The position numbers and the translations under genes were made by a program. Shown here piece by piece: positions 7,529 to 13,766 of a stretch of DNA of 22,752 nucleotides (position 1 is its first letter; each line of letters begins with the position of its first letter). The stretch is from an uncultured Collinsella sp. Its GTDB lineage: Bacteria > Actinomycetota > Coriobacteriia > Coriobacteriales > Coriobacteriaceae. Location of the stretch: the NCBI GenBank assembly GCA_902495945.1, contig CABUZD010000016.1:1-22752 (forward strand), read 5' to 3'. The notes under the pieces are model-generated. The model saw nothing but the letters and a program-made list of their open reading frames with translations. It made no database searches and was not told the origin of the DNA.

Positions 7529-7925
7529 GGTTCGCCGTTTCCCAGACAGGTCTGCTGCGGAAACTGCATCCCACTACTCAGACGAATTCCGGTCCCCAAT
7601 TTCCCGATGGGGCCTCTCGGAGAAACTGCGTCCCACTCTGAAACGTCAAAACGGGATGCGCTTTCCGGTTGAGGTCTCTAGCGGAAAGCGCATCCCGGAA
7701 TCGGCGGCCGAAACGGGCCACGATTTCCCAAACGGGCCTCTAGCGGAAACTGCGTCCCGGAATAGGCACTCAGACTGAGACGTATTTTCCCGATCGAGCC
7801 CCTCGGGGAAACTGCGGCCCGGAATCTGTGCCCGAAACGGGACGCGGTTTCCCCAAGGGCCGAATCAGCCGCCCGCCCCTCGTCAAAATCATCCGCTTTC
7901 CTCCGTTGTATGCGGAACATCCAAG
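7529..7925 (+). repeat. array A: tandem 62-bp hairpin repeat units
   Basis: Units begin at 7529, 7591, 7653, 7715, 7777 and 7839, an exact 62-bp period. Each full unit has a left arm at offset 1-14 (GGGACGCNGTTTCC-like), a loop often reading GGGCCTCT, a right arm at offset 31-44 (GGAAACTGCGTCCC-like), and a tail ending in CGAAAC. Counting by eye, 9 to 14 of the 14 arm positions pair. The unit at 7653 is perfect (GGGATGCGCTTTCC with GGAAAGCGCATCCC). The last regular unit (7839) lacks its right arm. A decayed seventh unit begins with ATCCGCTTTCCTCCGT at 7891. The array lies between the feoAB promoter and the antiporter terminator. The short reading frames across it are not genes, because 62 is not a multiple of three and each unit changes frame. 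Confidence 0.9.
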
Positions 7926-7993
7926 GAGTGTCCCAGAGTGCCGGCACAATAGGAACGTTCCCAGCTGCCGGCAGCATTTCACCGCAACTGCAA
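7926..7993. other. intergenic remainder, nothing recognised
   Basis: This is the rest of the 813-bp gap between feoAB and the antiporter gene, beyond the repeat array. It has one short inverted pair (GCCGGCA and TGCCGGC around 7950-7975) and no reading frame with a ribosome binding site. Confidence 0.5.
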
Positions 7994-8031
7994 AAACCCG
8001 CGCAGGCAACCGTATTCACCTGCGCGGGTTT
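7994..8031 (-). terminator. Rho-independent terminator of the antiporter gene
   Basis: A perfect 13-bp stem, AAACCCGCGCAGG (7994-8006) and CCTGCGCGGGTTT (8019-8031), encloses a 12-base loop. Read on the minus strand it ends in TTTTT, a textbook intrinsic terminator about 115 bases beyond the antiporter stop. Confidence 0.9.
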
Positions 8032-8144
8032 AGTGGGCGCTCACAAAGGTACGTTACAGAGGCCCACGTCAGTTATGGATTACCGAACGGCACCGGCACG
8101 CGATGCCTCAGTCGACTTACCAAGCGATGAAGCTTGCCGCAGTC

Positions 8145-9608
8145 CTAGACAATCGGCGCAATGCCGGCAAAGTGCAGATACAGCGAAATAATTGCCACGA
8201 CAATGACCACCGCTGCGATCAGCTTGTCGTGCAGATGCGGAAGCACCGGCTTACCGCGGCCTCGCTCACCCAGAATATAGACGGGAATGGCCGGAGCAAA
8301 AAGAATCGTCGTGATCATAACGCCCTGAAGACCCGTCGACCACACCAGGAACAACGTGTAGATAAAGCCGAGTGTACCGAAGAAGCGGGCTTTGCCGACG
8401 CTTGGCGCATGCGGCCCGTCCAGATGCTCGTTCTTCCAGCCAATCACCATGTAGTAGGCTGCCGAGCACACGTACGGAACCAGAATCGTGTTGACCGCGC
8501 AGCTATAGAAGAACTGGTAGGTGCTCGCCGCCACATACGACACAATCAAGAAGAGCTGCGTGATACCGGAGCTCACGAGAACCGTTACCACCGGGGCGTC
8601 GTGCTTGTTCGTCTTGGCAAACGCCAGAGGGAAGGATCCCTGGCGCGCTGCCTCGAACGGCGTCTCGGATGCAATGATGACATAGCCCAGCATCGCGCCG
8701 ACCAACGAGAGAATAACGCCAAGGTTTACGATGGCAGCGCCAACAGGACCGATTGCGCGCTCAAGAATTCCCGCCATAGAAGGCGTTGCGAGCTGTGCCA
8801 TCTCCTCGCGCGGCATAATGCCAAGCGACAGCATCGAGATAATCAGATACAGCGTGAACACGGCAGCAAATCCGAGTGCCGTCGAGCGACCGACGTCACG
8901 CACGTACTTTGCACGGCCCGAGATGACGACAGCGCCCTCGATGCCTGTGAAGACCCAGACAAGGGCGATCATGGTCGAGACGACTTGCTCACCAAACCCA
9001 GGACCAGCTGGTTCTCCCCAGAAGTTGTCCATAAAGATATCGACGTTGAACTTACCCAGGAGCACAATGCTCAGAACAAAGAGTCCCAGCGGCACCAGCT
9101 TTGCCAACGTGACGATCGTGTTAATGCCCGCGGCCTCCTTGACGCCACGAAGTACAAGAGCGGTAAGGAACCATAGAAATACGCTGGCGCAGATGATGGA
9201 AAGCAGATTGTTGCCCGCACCAAACGCGGGAAAGAAATAGCCCAGTGCGCTAAACAGCAAGAGAGCAAAGCTCACGTTGGAAAGGCATGCGCTGATCCAG
9301 TAGCCCCAGGCGGAGTTGAAACCAATGTAATCGCCAAAGCCTGCCGCAGCGTATGCATAGATGCCGCCGGTTAAGTCGGGACGAGCCTGAGATAGACCGT
9401 TGAACACCATCATCAACGCAAAGACGCCTATAAAACAAATTCCCCACGAGACGATAACCGCACCGGTATTGGCTCCGCCCGCTGCCATATCGCCGGCGAG
9501 AGAAAAGATACCGCCACAAATACTGGCGGTAATGACCATCATGGTCAGACGAAAGAGATCGAGGCCATTAGGGTCGATAATCTCATCGTTTTGAGCTTTA
9601 GAGGCCAT
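8145..9608 (-). CDS. APC-family basic amino acid antiporter (ArcD-like)
   Basis: A 487-residue membrane transporter of the amino acid-polyamine-organocation superfamily with about twelve to thirteen hydrophobic segments. The N-terminal ITASICGGIFSLAGDMAAGGANTGA (about 27-51), YAYAAAGFGDYIGFNSAWGYW, and the central FTGIEGAVVISGRAKYVRDVGRSTALGF match the arginine/ornithine antiporter group, which exchanges basic amino acids without net energy cost. GGGGG lies at a workable distance before the ATG. It is downstream of the dimethylarginine hydrolase gene on the same strand, with a hairpin terminator between them, so its expression probably needs read-through. The context suggests import of methylated arginines or arginine in exchange for a product such as citrulline or ornithine. 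No arcB or arcC genes are in the window, so substrates remain inferred. Confidence 0.9.
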   Translation of the reverse strand: MASKAQNDEIIDPNGLDLFRLTMMVITASICGGIFSLAGDMAAGGANTGAVIVSWGICFIGVFALMMVFNGLSQARPDLTGGIYAYAAAGFGDYIGFNSAWGYWISACLSNVSFALLLFSALGYFFPAFGAGNNLLSIICASVFLWFLTALVLRGVKEAAGINTIVTLAKLVPLGLFVLSIVLLGKFNVDIFMDNFWGEPAGPGFGEQVVSTMIALVWVFTGIEGAVVISGRAKYVRDVGRSTALGFAAVFTLYLIISMLSLGIMPREEMAQLATPSMAGILERAIGPVGAAIVNLGVILSLVGAMLGYVIIASETPFEAARQGSFPLAFAKTNKHDAPVVTVLVSSGITQLFLIVSYVAASTYQFFYSCAVNTILVPYVCSAAYYMVIGWKNEHLDGPHAPSVGKARFFGTLGFIYTLFLVWSTGLQGVMITTILFAPAIPVYILGERGRGKPVLPHLHDKLIAAVVIVVAIISLYLHFAGIAPIV

Positions 9609-9645
9609 TGTATGTGCACCCCCTTCATCATGTGATCGAACAAAA

Positions 9646-9682
9646 GATGGCCCGGACGTCCCGAATCGGGTGCCGGGCCATC
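9646..9682 (-). terminator. intercistronic terminator/attenuator between hydrolase and antiporter
   Basis: Arms GATGGCCCGG (9646-9655) and CCGGGCCATC (9673-9682) pair perfectly, and the loop holds a nested CCCGA/TCGGG pair. On the minus strand TTTTGTTCG follows. It lies 35 bases past the hydrolase stop and 37 bases before the antiporter start, so it likely lowers antiporter expression relative to the enzyme. Confidence 0.75.
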
Positions 9683-9717
9683 GGTCAAGCGATCATCAGA
9701 CTGTTACAGCTATCGCG

Positions 9718-10494
9718 TTAGAAGCGCAGTGACAGGCAAGAAAGGCCACCGTCGACCTTGCGATACTCGGAGGTATCGACGACGAGCGTCTTGTAGCCCA
9801 GATCCTGCACGGCCTTGAGCACGGTCGGATAGCCCTCGGCAACGATGACCGTACCGTTGACCCAGATGCAGTTAGCGCCATAGGCCTCGTCCTCGGGCAC
9901 GACAATCTTGTTGTACTGGGCAAAGTCGGGCTTATCGATGAACTCGCCGGAGACGAGCATGTTGTTGTCCTCGATGTAGTTGACGCCCGTCTTGAGGTGC
10001 AGGACCTCCTCCAGCGGAACCTCGGAACCCTCGAGGCCCCAGCCCTCGAGAATCTCGCAGAACTGGCGAATGCCCTCTTCATTGGTGCGAGCGGAGCGAC
10101 CGACATAGAAATGATCGCCGACCATCATGACGTCGCCGCCGTCGAGCGTGCCGGGAGAAACAATGTGCTTGACATGCTCGTCGTCAAAGAAGCGACGGAC
10201 GACCGGCTCGATCTCGTCCTTCTCGCCGTTGCGGCTGTCGGCACCGGGGTTGGTAATAATGGCGCCGCAGCGAGTGATGACGGCCGGATCCTCGACGAAG
10301 CAGCTGTCGGGATACTGCTCGAGGGCAGGCAGCACCGACACGTCCACGCCACACTGCTCGAGCGCATGCTCATAATCGTAGTGCTCCTCAATGGCGCGCT
10401 CGTAGATAGGCTGGCCAAGCTCGGGTGCGCTCGTGATGCCATTGCTCAGGGACTTGCCGGGACGACGGATGATAACGTGGCTGAACTTGGTCAT
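9718..10494 (-). CDS. N(omega),N(omega)-dimethylarginine dimethylaminohydrolase
   Basis: A 258-residue guanidine-modifying enzyme of the amidinotransferase/arginine deiminase superfamily. It hydrolyses methylated arginines to citrulline plus methylamine or dimethylamine in the cytoplasm. The length and sequence closely follow the Pseudomonas DDAH type, not the longer arginine deiminases of about 400 residues. Visible elements are FPDS-like YPDSCFVEDPAVI (61-73), TLDGGDVMMVGDHFYVG (116-132) with Asp118, VLHLKTG with catalytic His166, ANCIWVN (207-213), and the C-terminal DGGLSCLSLRF with the nucleophile Cys253. The ATG has an excellent AAGGAGG six bases upstream. It is divergent from a GntR regulator and leads into the antiporter. 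Citrulline- or arginine-specific activity is possible, but DDAH is the best reading. Confidence 0.9.
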   Translation of the reverse strand: MTKFSHVIIRRPGKSLSNGITSAPELGQPIYERAIEEHYDYEHALEQCGVDVSVLPALEQYPDSCFVEDPAVITRCGAIITNPGADSRNGEKDEIEPVVRRFFDDEHVKHIVSPGTLDGGDVMMVGDHFYVGRSARTNEEGIRQFCEILEGWGLEGSEVPLEEVLHLKTGVNYIEDNNMLVSGEFIDKPDFAQYNKIVVPEDEAYGANCIWVNGTVIVAEGYPTVLKAVQDLGYKTLVVDTSEYRKVDGGLSCLSLRF

Positions 10495-10562
10495 GATGAT
10501 CCTCCTTGGATCTCCTAGCCGAGGGCGAACTTCCTTGTGTCCGCCCTCCTTTCGATGGCTTA

Positions 10563-10591
10563 ATCATAGGGCGGTTTTCCTGTTTTGTATA
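10563..10591 (-). promoter_or_regulatory. promoter for the dimethylarginine hydrolase gene
   Basis: On the minus strand, TATACA (10591-10586) is followed after 17 bases by TATGAT (10568-10563). The -35 box abuts the palindromic GntR-type operator, so a bound regulator would occlude it. Confidence 0.5.
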
Positions 10592-10602
10592 TTGTATACA
10601 AT
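10591..10602. promoter_or_regulatory. GntR/FCD-type operator
   Basis: ATTGTATACAAT is a perfect 12-bp palindrome of the kind bound by FCD-type GntR regulators. It lies in the 254-bp divergent region beside the hydrolase -35 box and about 150 bases before the GntR gene start. A looser TGTATTT and AATATACA pair nearer the regulator start (about 10708-10732) might be a second, autoregulatory site. Confidence 0.65.
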
Positions 10603-10677
10603 CATGAACGGTAGATATTTCTCGGTGAGCGTACTCTCACGTTTCGGCACGAAGTAGCATGATTTAACTGGTCGTTC

Positions 10678-10683
10678 TATAAT
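10678..10683 (+). promoter_or_regulatory. possible -10 box for the GntR gene
   Basis: A perfect TATAAT lies 65 bases before the regulator start in an AT-rich stretch. The -35 region 17 bases upstream (TAGCAT) is poor, so this is a tentative promoter. Confidence 0.4.
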
Positions 10684-10748
10684 TCAACTGAGCTATTCAA
10701 GTGAAATGTATTTAGTTTTAAAAATATACAGTTAAAGGATATACGTTC

Positions 10749-11399
10749 ATGGAAACACTCAGAAGGCCCCTGAAGGACCACGTATACGACTACATTTCGA
10801 GCCGCATTGACGCCGGCGAGTTGTCCGCCGGCGACCGTTTGAGCGAGCAAGCGATCTGCGATGCCATGGGCGTGTCGCGCACGCCGGTTCGCGAAGCGCT
10901 CATCCAGCTGGCAAGCGATGGCTATCTGGACAACCTCCCCCGCCGCGGATTCCGTGTCCGCGGGTTCGATCAGCAAAACGCCGTTGAAGTCTTCGAGATC
11001 ATGGGGCCGCTGGACGGGCAGGCGGCGTACCTCGCCTGCCCAAACCTAACCGACGATGACATTACGCAGCTTAAATTTCTCGTCGGCTCCATGGACCTTG
11101 CGATCCAAGGCGGTCTTATCCGAAAGTACGACGATATTCAGCGAGACTTTCACCTTACGTACTTCAACCGCTGCGGCAACGACCGTCTGCGCGACATGAT
11201 CTCGCAACTCGAGCGCTGCTTTATCAAGCGCGATTACGAGACTGTCGACCAAGAGACGGCGTGCAAACTGCTCAATAAAGCCAACAGCGAACATGCCCAT
11301 ATTCTTGAGTTGTTCGAAGCACGAGATGCGACGGGCGTGCGCGACTACGTTCGCGATGTCCATTGGAACACAGAAAACGCCCAGTTCACCGTTTGGTAG
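10749..11399 (+). CDS. GntR family transcriptional regulator, FCD (FadR) subfamily
   Basis: A 216-residue DNA-binding regulator. A winged helix-turn-helix fills about 10-72, including LSEQAICDAMGVSRTPVREAL and the wing GYLDNLPRRGFRVRGF, typical of GntR proteins. The C-terminal all-helical FCD ligand domain (about 80-205) shows RDFHLTYFNRCGN with His135 and EHAHILELFEARD with His182, candidate metal or ligand residues. The usual Asp three residues before the Phe-His pair appears to be Gln131. AAAGGA lies nine bases before the ATG. It is transcribed away from the dimethylarginine hydrolase and antiporter, with an ATTGTATACAAT palindrome between them, so it most likely represses that pair until a methylarginine-related ligand binds. 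The ligand is inference. Confidence 0.92.
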   Translation: METLRRPLKDHVYDYISSRIDAGELSAGDRLSEQAICDAMGVSRTPVREALIQLASDGYLDNLPRRGFRVRGFDQQNAVEVFEIMGPLDGQAAYLACPNLTDDDITQLKFLVGSMDLAIQGGLIRKYDDIQRDFHLTYFNRCGNDRLRDMISQLERCFIKRDYETVDQETACKLLNKANSEHAHILELFEARDATGVRDYVRDVHWNTENAQFTVW

Positions 11400-11446
11400 G
11401 AAAGCAGCGGGCGGTAGCGGACCAATTCTTGGCACCGCCGCCCAAA

Positions 11447-11717
11447 AAGATCCGTTTTCCTCCGTCTCCGAGGGATCATTTGGAAAGCGCATCCCACCAT
11501 CCGGGCGGATTCCGGGATACCGTTTCCCGATGGGGCCTCTCGGGGAAACTGCGTCCCAGAATTCTGGCTCGAAACGGGATATGGTTTCCCAAACAGGCCT
11601 CTTGCGGAAAATACATCCCGGAATCCCCGCTAGAAACGGGACGCGCTTTCCCAGTCGAGGCCCTATAGGAAACTGCGGCCCGCCTTCGAGGGCAAAACCG
11701 GGACGCAGTTTCCGGGC
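11447..11717 (+). repeat. array B: tandem 62-bp hairpin repeat units
   Basis: This is the same family and orientation as array A. Units begin at 11447, 11514, 11576, 11638 and 11700. The first is 67 bp because of five extra loop bases; the next three are exactly 62 bp. The last is only a left arm (GGGACGCAGTTTCC), just as array A ends with a unit lacking its right arm. Loop sequences follow the order seen in array A: GATGGGGCCTCTCGG at 11529 matches the unit at 7591, and AAACAGGCCTCTTGC matches the one at 7715. With the following hairpin repeat, the array fills the 423-bp gap between the GntR gene and the hydrolase at 11823. No gene is seen there. Confidence 0.9.
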
Positions 11718-11733
11718 GGGGCATCAAAAACAA

Positions 11734-11800
11734 AGTTGCGGTGGAATAGTTCCTGCTTGGGCTGGTTGAGACCTTAAATAGGGGCTATTTCACCGCAAGT
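11734..11800. repeat. long hairpin repeat, copy 2 (likely terminator)
   Basis: The left arm contains GGTGGAATAGTTCCTG (11740-11755), identical to copy 1 at 3577. The right arm ends in CTATTTCACCGC (11785-11796). Several right-arm changes are G-U compatible in plus-strand RNA, so folding is kept. The shared trailing motif TGAGGGGAYGT follows both copies. On the minus strand the hairpin is followed by AACTTTGTTTTTG, and it starts 22 bases past the stop of the hydrolase gene, so it can act as that gene's terminator. Confidence 0.8.
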
Positions 11801-11822
11801 TATTGAGGGGATGTCCGTCCTC

Positions 11823-12722
11823 TTACAGATGGCGCTCCAGAAAGCGGAAGGCCAGGCGGATCCAGGGACGGACGGAAACCTGCTTGTCCTCGTTGTCGAC
11901 CGCGGTATTGGCGTTGCCGAGCGAAAGGCCGTGGCCACCCTGGTCAAAGACGTGCATCTCGCATGCAACGCCCTCCTCGGCCATGCGCTGCGCAAACGGG
12001 TAGACCTGCGCGACCGGCGCCGTCTTGTCGTCCGAAACGCCCCACACAAAGGTCGGGGGCATCTGGCGCGTAACGTGCGTGGTGGGGCAAATGTCGGTCA
12101 GGTGCTCATCGGTCGCCTCGCCACCCGTCACCATCGACAGATAGTCGTTGAGCAAATCGCGTCCCGTCTTGCCACCCGTCTTGGGCACGCGCAGGTCGAT
12201 GCGCGGGTCGCGCGTCTGCATATCGCGCACATAGGCAAGGTCGAGCAACGGATAGCCCAGCACCACGGCGTCGGGACGAATATCCTCCGGACGAGCCCCG
12301 GCAAGGCCCGCGAAGGGTCCGGTCTTCCACTGCGTTGCCAACGAGGCGCAGATCATGCCGCCCGCCGAGAAACCCACGATGCACACGCGCTTGGGATCGA
12401 CATGCCACTCGTCGGCGTTGGCGCGCACGGTAGCGACCATCTTGGCGAGGTCCGCCTGCGGGTGCGGAAAGCTCACGTCGCCCGTGGCACTCGTCACATA
12501 GTTGAGCACAAAGGCCTGGTAGCCGCGGTCCAAAAATGCAAACGCCACCGGGTCCTGCTCGTGCGGAGCGATATGCGTAAACCCGCCTCCGCCGCAGATG
12601 ATCACCGCGGGGCGGCGGCCATTGGGCTTGTCAGGCAGCGGCTCGGCACCCAGATACGTAAACGTCGCCGGATAATCCTCGGTCGGCTCCTCGCCCCACA
12701 GCGCATGGTTCTCAATAATCAT
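11823..12722 (-). CDS. alpha/beta hydrolase, esterase-like
   Basis: A 299-residue serine hydrolase with an alpha/beta fold, similar to bacterial acetyl-xylan or acyl-peptide esterase-like proteins. The oxyanion loop ICGGGGF (42-48) is followed by GFSAGG with nucleophile Ser119, an acid in GVSDDKT (Asp231 or 232), and QGGHGLSLG with His264. No signal peptide is seen, so a cytoplasmic role is likely, perhaps deacetylating imported sugars. The open frame runs far upstream, but the ATG at 12722 has GGAGGGAG at a good distance and family homology begins there, so the extension is spurious. The region beyond is intergenic and the oppositely oriented PTS gene. The substrate cannot be named. Confidence 0.9.
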   Translation of the reverse strand: MIIENHALWGEEPTEDYPATFTYLGAEPLPDKPNGRRPAVIICGGGGFTHIAPHEQDPVAFAFLDRGYQAFVLNYVTSATGDVSFPHPQADLAKMVATVRANADEWHVDPKRVCIVGFSAGGMICASLATQWKTGPFAGLAGARPEDIRPDAVVLGYPLLDLAYVRDMQTRDPRIDLRVPKTGGKTGRDLLNDYLSMVTGGEATDEHLTDICPTTHVTRQMPPTFVWGVSDDKTAPVAQVYPFAQRMAEEGVACEMHVFDQGGHGLSLGNANTAVDNEDKQVSVRPWIRLAFRFLERHL

Positions 12723-12809
12723 AGGTGCTCCCTCCGTGCGATTCGTGCGCACTCGTTTTTCGCACCTTAGCGTACCCCACTTGAGCCCGCGGCGCAGAAA
12801 CACCCCCGC

Positions 12810-12831
12810 AATAAGTTGGCCATCAACTGAT
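12810..12831. repeat. possible core-deleted remnant of the long hairpin repeat
   Basis: AATAAGTTG (12810-12818) and CAACTGAT (12824-12831) are separated by five bases. In copy 1 the same two end sequences (3568-3576 region and 3632-3639) flank the 56-bp hairpin core. This looks like the element with its core removed, though a chance small palindrome cannot be excluded. Confidence 0.35.
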
Positions 12832-12843
12832 ATATCACATAAT
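12816..12843 (+). promoter_or_regulatory. possible promoter for the PTS IIA gene
   Basis: TTGGCC (12816-12821), a 16-base spacer and CATAAT (12838-12843) would give a leader of about 115 bases. The -35 half overlaps the hairpin-repeat remnant. The rest of the 246-bp divergent gap shows only the GAAACGTTTC palindrome. Confidence 0.35.
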
Positions 12844-12908
12844 CCCAGCTCAGGGCCATCGTTAAGCAGCGTAAAATAGGAGCGCTGACCGTGCTGGGAA
12901 ACACGTAC

Positions 12909-12918
12909 GAAACGTTTC
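12909..12918. promoter_or_regulatory. GAAACGTTTC palindrome upstream of PTS IIA
   Basis: A perfect 10-bp palindrome in the leader, about 50 bases before the start codon. LacI-family and catabolite-type operators have this character (A-rich half-sites around a central CG). The same 10-mer recurs 3' of the gene at 13615. Confidence 0.4.
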
Positions 12919-12968
12919 CGGCAAACCACACGCGTGCGACATGCGCGCCTGATACGTTGGAGGCATTT

Positions 12969-13532
12969 ATGGGTCTGCTCGATTCGCTCAAGTCCACGTT
13001 CACTTCGTCGGGCGAGGCGTCCGTTCCGCCCGCAGCAAGCTTCGCCACCCGCGAAGGCGTCATCTACGCTCCCGTCAACGGCGTGCTCGTCAATCTGAGT
13101 GAGGTTCCCGACGAGACCATCGCCTCGGGCATGCTCGGCCAGGGCTATGGCATCGAGCCCATTACCGGCACCATTTACGCCCCTGCCAACGGCCGTATCG
13201 GCGCCACCACCGTCACCAACCACTCCATCGGCATGATCACCGAGGACGGTCTTCGCGTGTTCATCCATGTTGGCCTGGGCACCGTGGAAATGAACGGCAA
13301 GGGTTTTGCCCGCTTTGTCGAGATGGGCGATGTGGTCAAGGCCGGCCAGCCGCTCATCAGCTTCGACCGCGACGCCATTAAGGCCGCCGGCCACGAGGAC
13401 ATCGTGACCGTCATCGTCTCTGAGCTCGACCGCCTCAAGAGCATCGACCATGTTGGCGAGTCCGGCACGCTTATCGGTGGCAACCCGCTCGTCAAGCTTG
13501 GCGATCCGCTGCTGGTTGCCAAGACCAAGTAG
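12969..13532 (+). CDS. PTS system glucose-type IIA component
   Basis: A 187-residue soluble EIIA of the glucose/sucrose family. It accepts phosphate from HPr and passes it to a sugar-specific EIIB, and it can also act as a regulator. The phosphorylated His100 lies in RVFIHVGLGTVEMNGKGF and its partner His85 in TNHSIGMI. APVNGVLVNLSEVPD (34-48) and GTIYAPANG (67-75) are the usual beta-sandwich signatures. About 25 low-complexity residues precede the domain. The frame is open further upstream, but the ATG at 12969 has GGAGG five bases before it. No EIIB or EIIC gene is adjacent, so it must serve a transporter encoded elsewhere. A GAAACGTTTC palindrome lies on both sides of the gene. Confidence 0.94.
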   Translation: MGLLDSLKSTFTSSGEASVPPAASFATREGVIYAPVNGVLVNLSEVPDETIASGMLGQGYGIEPITGTIYAPANGRIGATTVTNHSIGMITEDGLRVFIHVGLGTVEMNGKGFARFVEMGDVVKAGQPLISFDRDAIKAAGHEDIVTVIVSELDRLKSIDHVGESGTLIGGNPLVKLGDPLLVAKTK

Positions 13533-13597
13533 CCGAGCATCATCGCATAAAGGCTCAACCACCCGTGCATCTTTGCCGCATCTGTGTTGTTGTTTTT

Positions 13598-13633
13598 GCC
13601 TATGTAGAGGTTCTGAAACGTTTCTATATAGGC
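13598..13633 (+). terminator. hairpin after PTS IIA, possible terminator
   Basis: GCCTATGTAGA (13598-13608) pairs with TCTATATAGGC (13623-13633), with one G-T wobble. The loop contains GAAACGTTTC, and TTTTT lies on the 5' side, not the 3' side, so terminator function on the plus strand is uncertain; it could instead be a regulatory site. Confidence 0.4.
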
Positions 13634-13766
13634 AGCTGAGCATCAACGCAGGTGCGGCTTTTGCGTAGCGAGGCATCGTCCCGCGGCATGTTGTTCAACC
13701 GCACGAACCCCCTTCCTTTGTCCGCGCAGAGCGCTAGACTGCTAGGTCGACATTGGAGGAAGATCG

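Noticed and set aside
7421..8019. Several 80-113-residue open frames within repeat array A
   Set aside because: The 62-bp unit is not a multiple of three, so each frame shifts from unit to unit; they lack ribosome binding sites and are palindrome-derived.
9718..10494. Arginine deiminase annotation for the hydrolase
   Set aside because: Arginine deiminases are about 400 residues with an extra helical domain; this 258-residue protein follows the shorter DDAH layout throughout.
7529..11717. CRISPR array interpretation of the tandem repeats
   Set aside because: The units are contiguous degenerate hairpins with no unique spacers between constant repeats, and no cas gene is in the window.
7529..11717. 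Composite transposon interpretation of the block between the arrays
   Set aside because: No transposase, no terminal inverted repeats of insertion-sequence type and no target duplication were seen; only recombination between direct repeats remains plausible.
11293..11769. Open frames of about 85-158 residues across repeat array B
   Set aside because: They start inside the GntR gene or in the repeats in another frame, and the same period argument applies.
12723..13676. Upstream extension of the alpha/beta hydrolase frame to 617 residues
   Set aside because: The extension is antisense to the PTS IIA gene, and family homology and the ribosome binding site both place the start at 12722.
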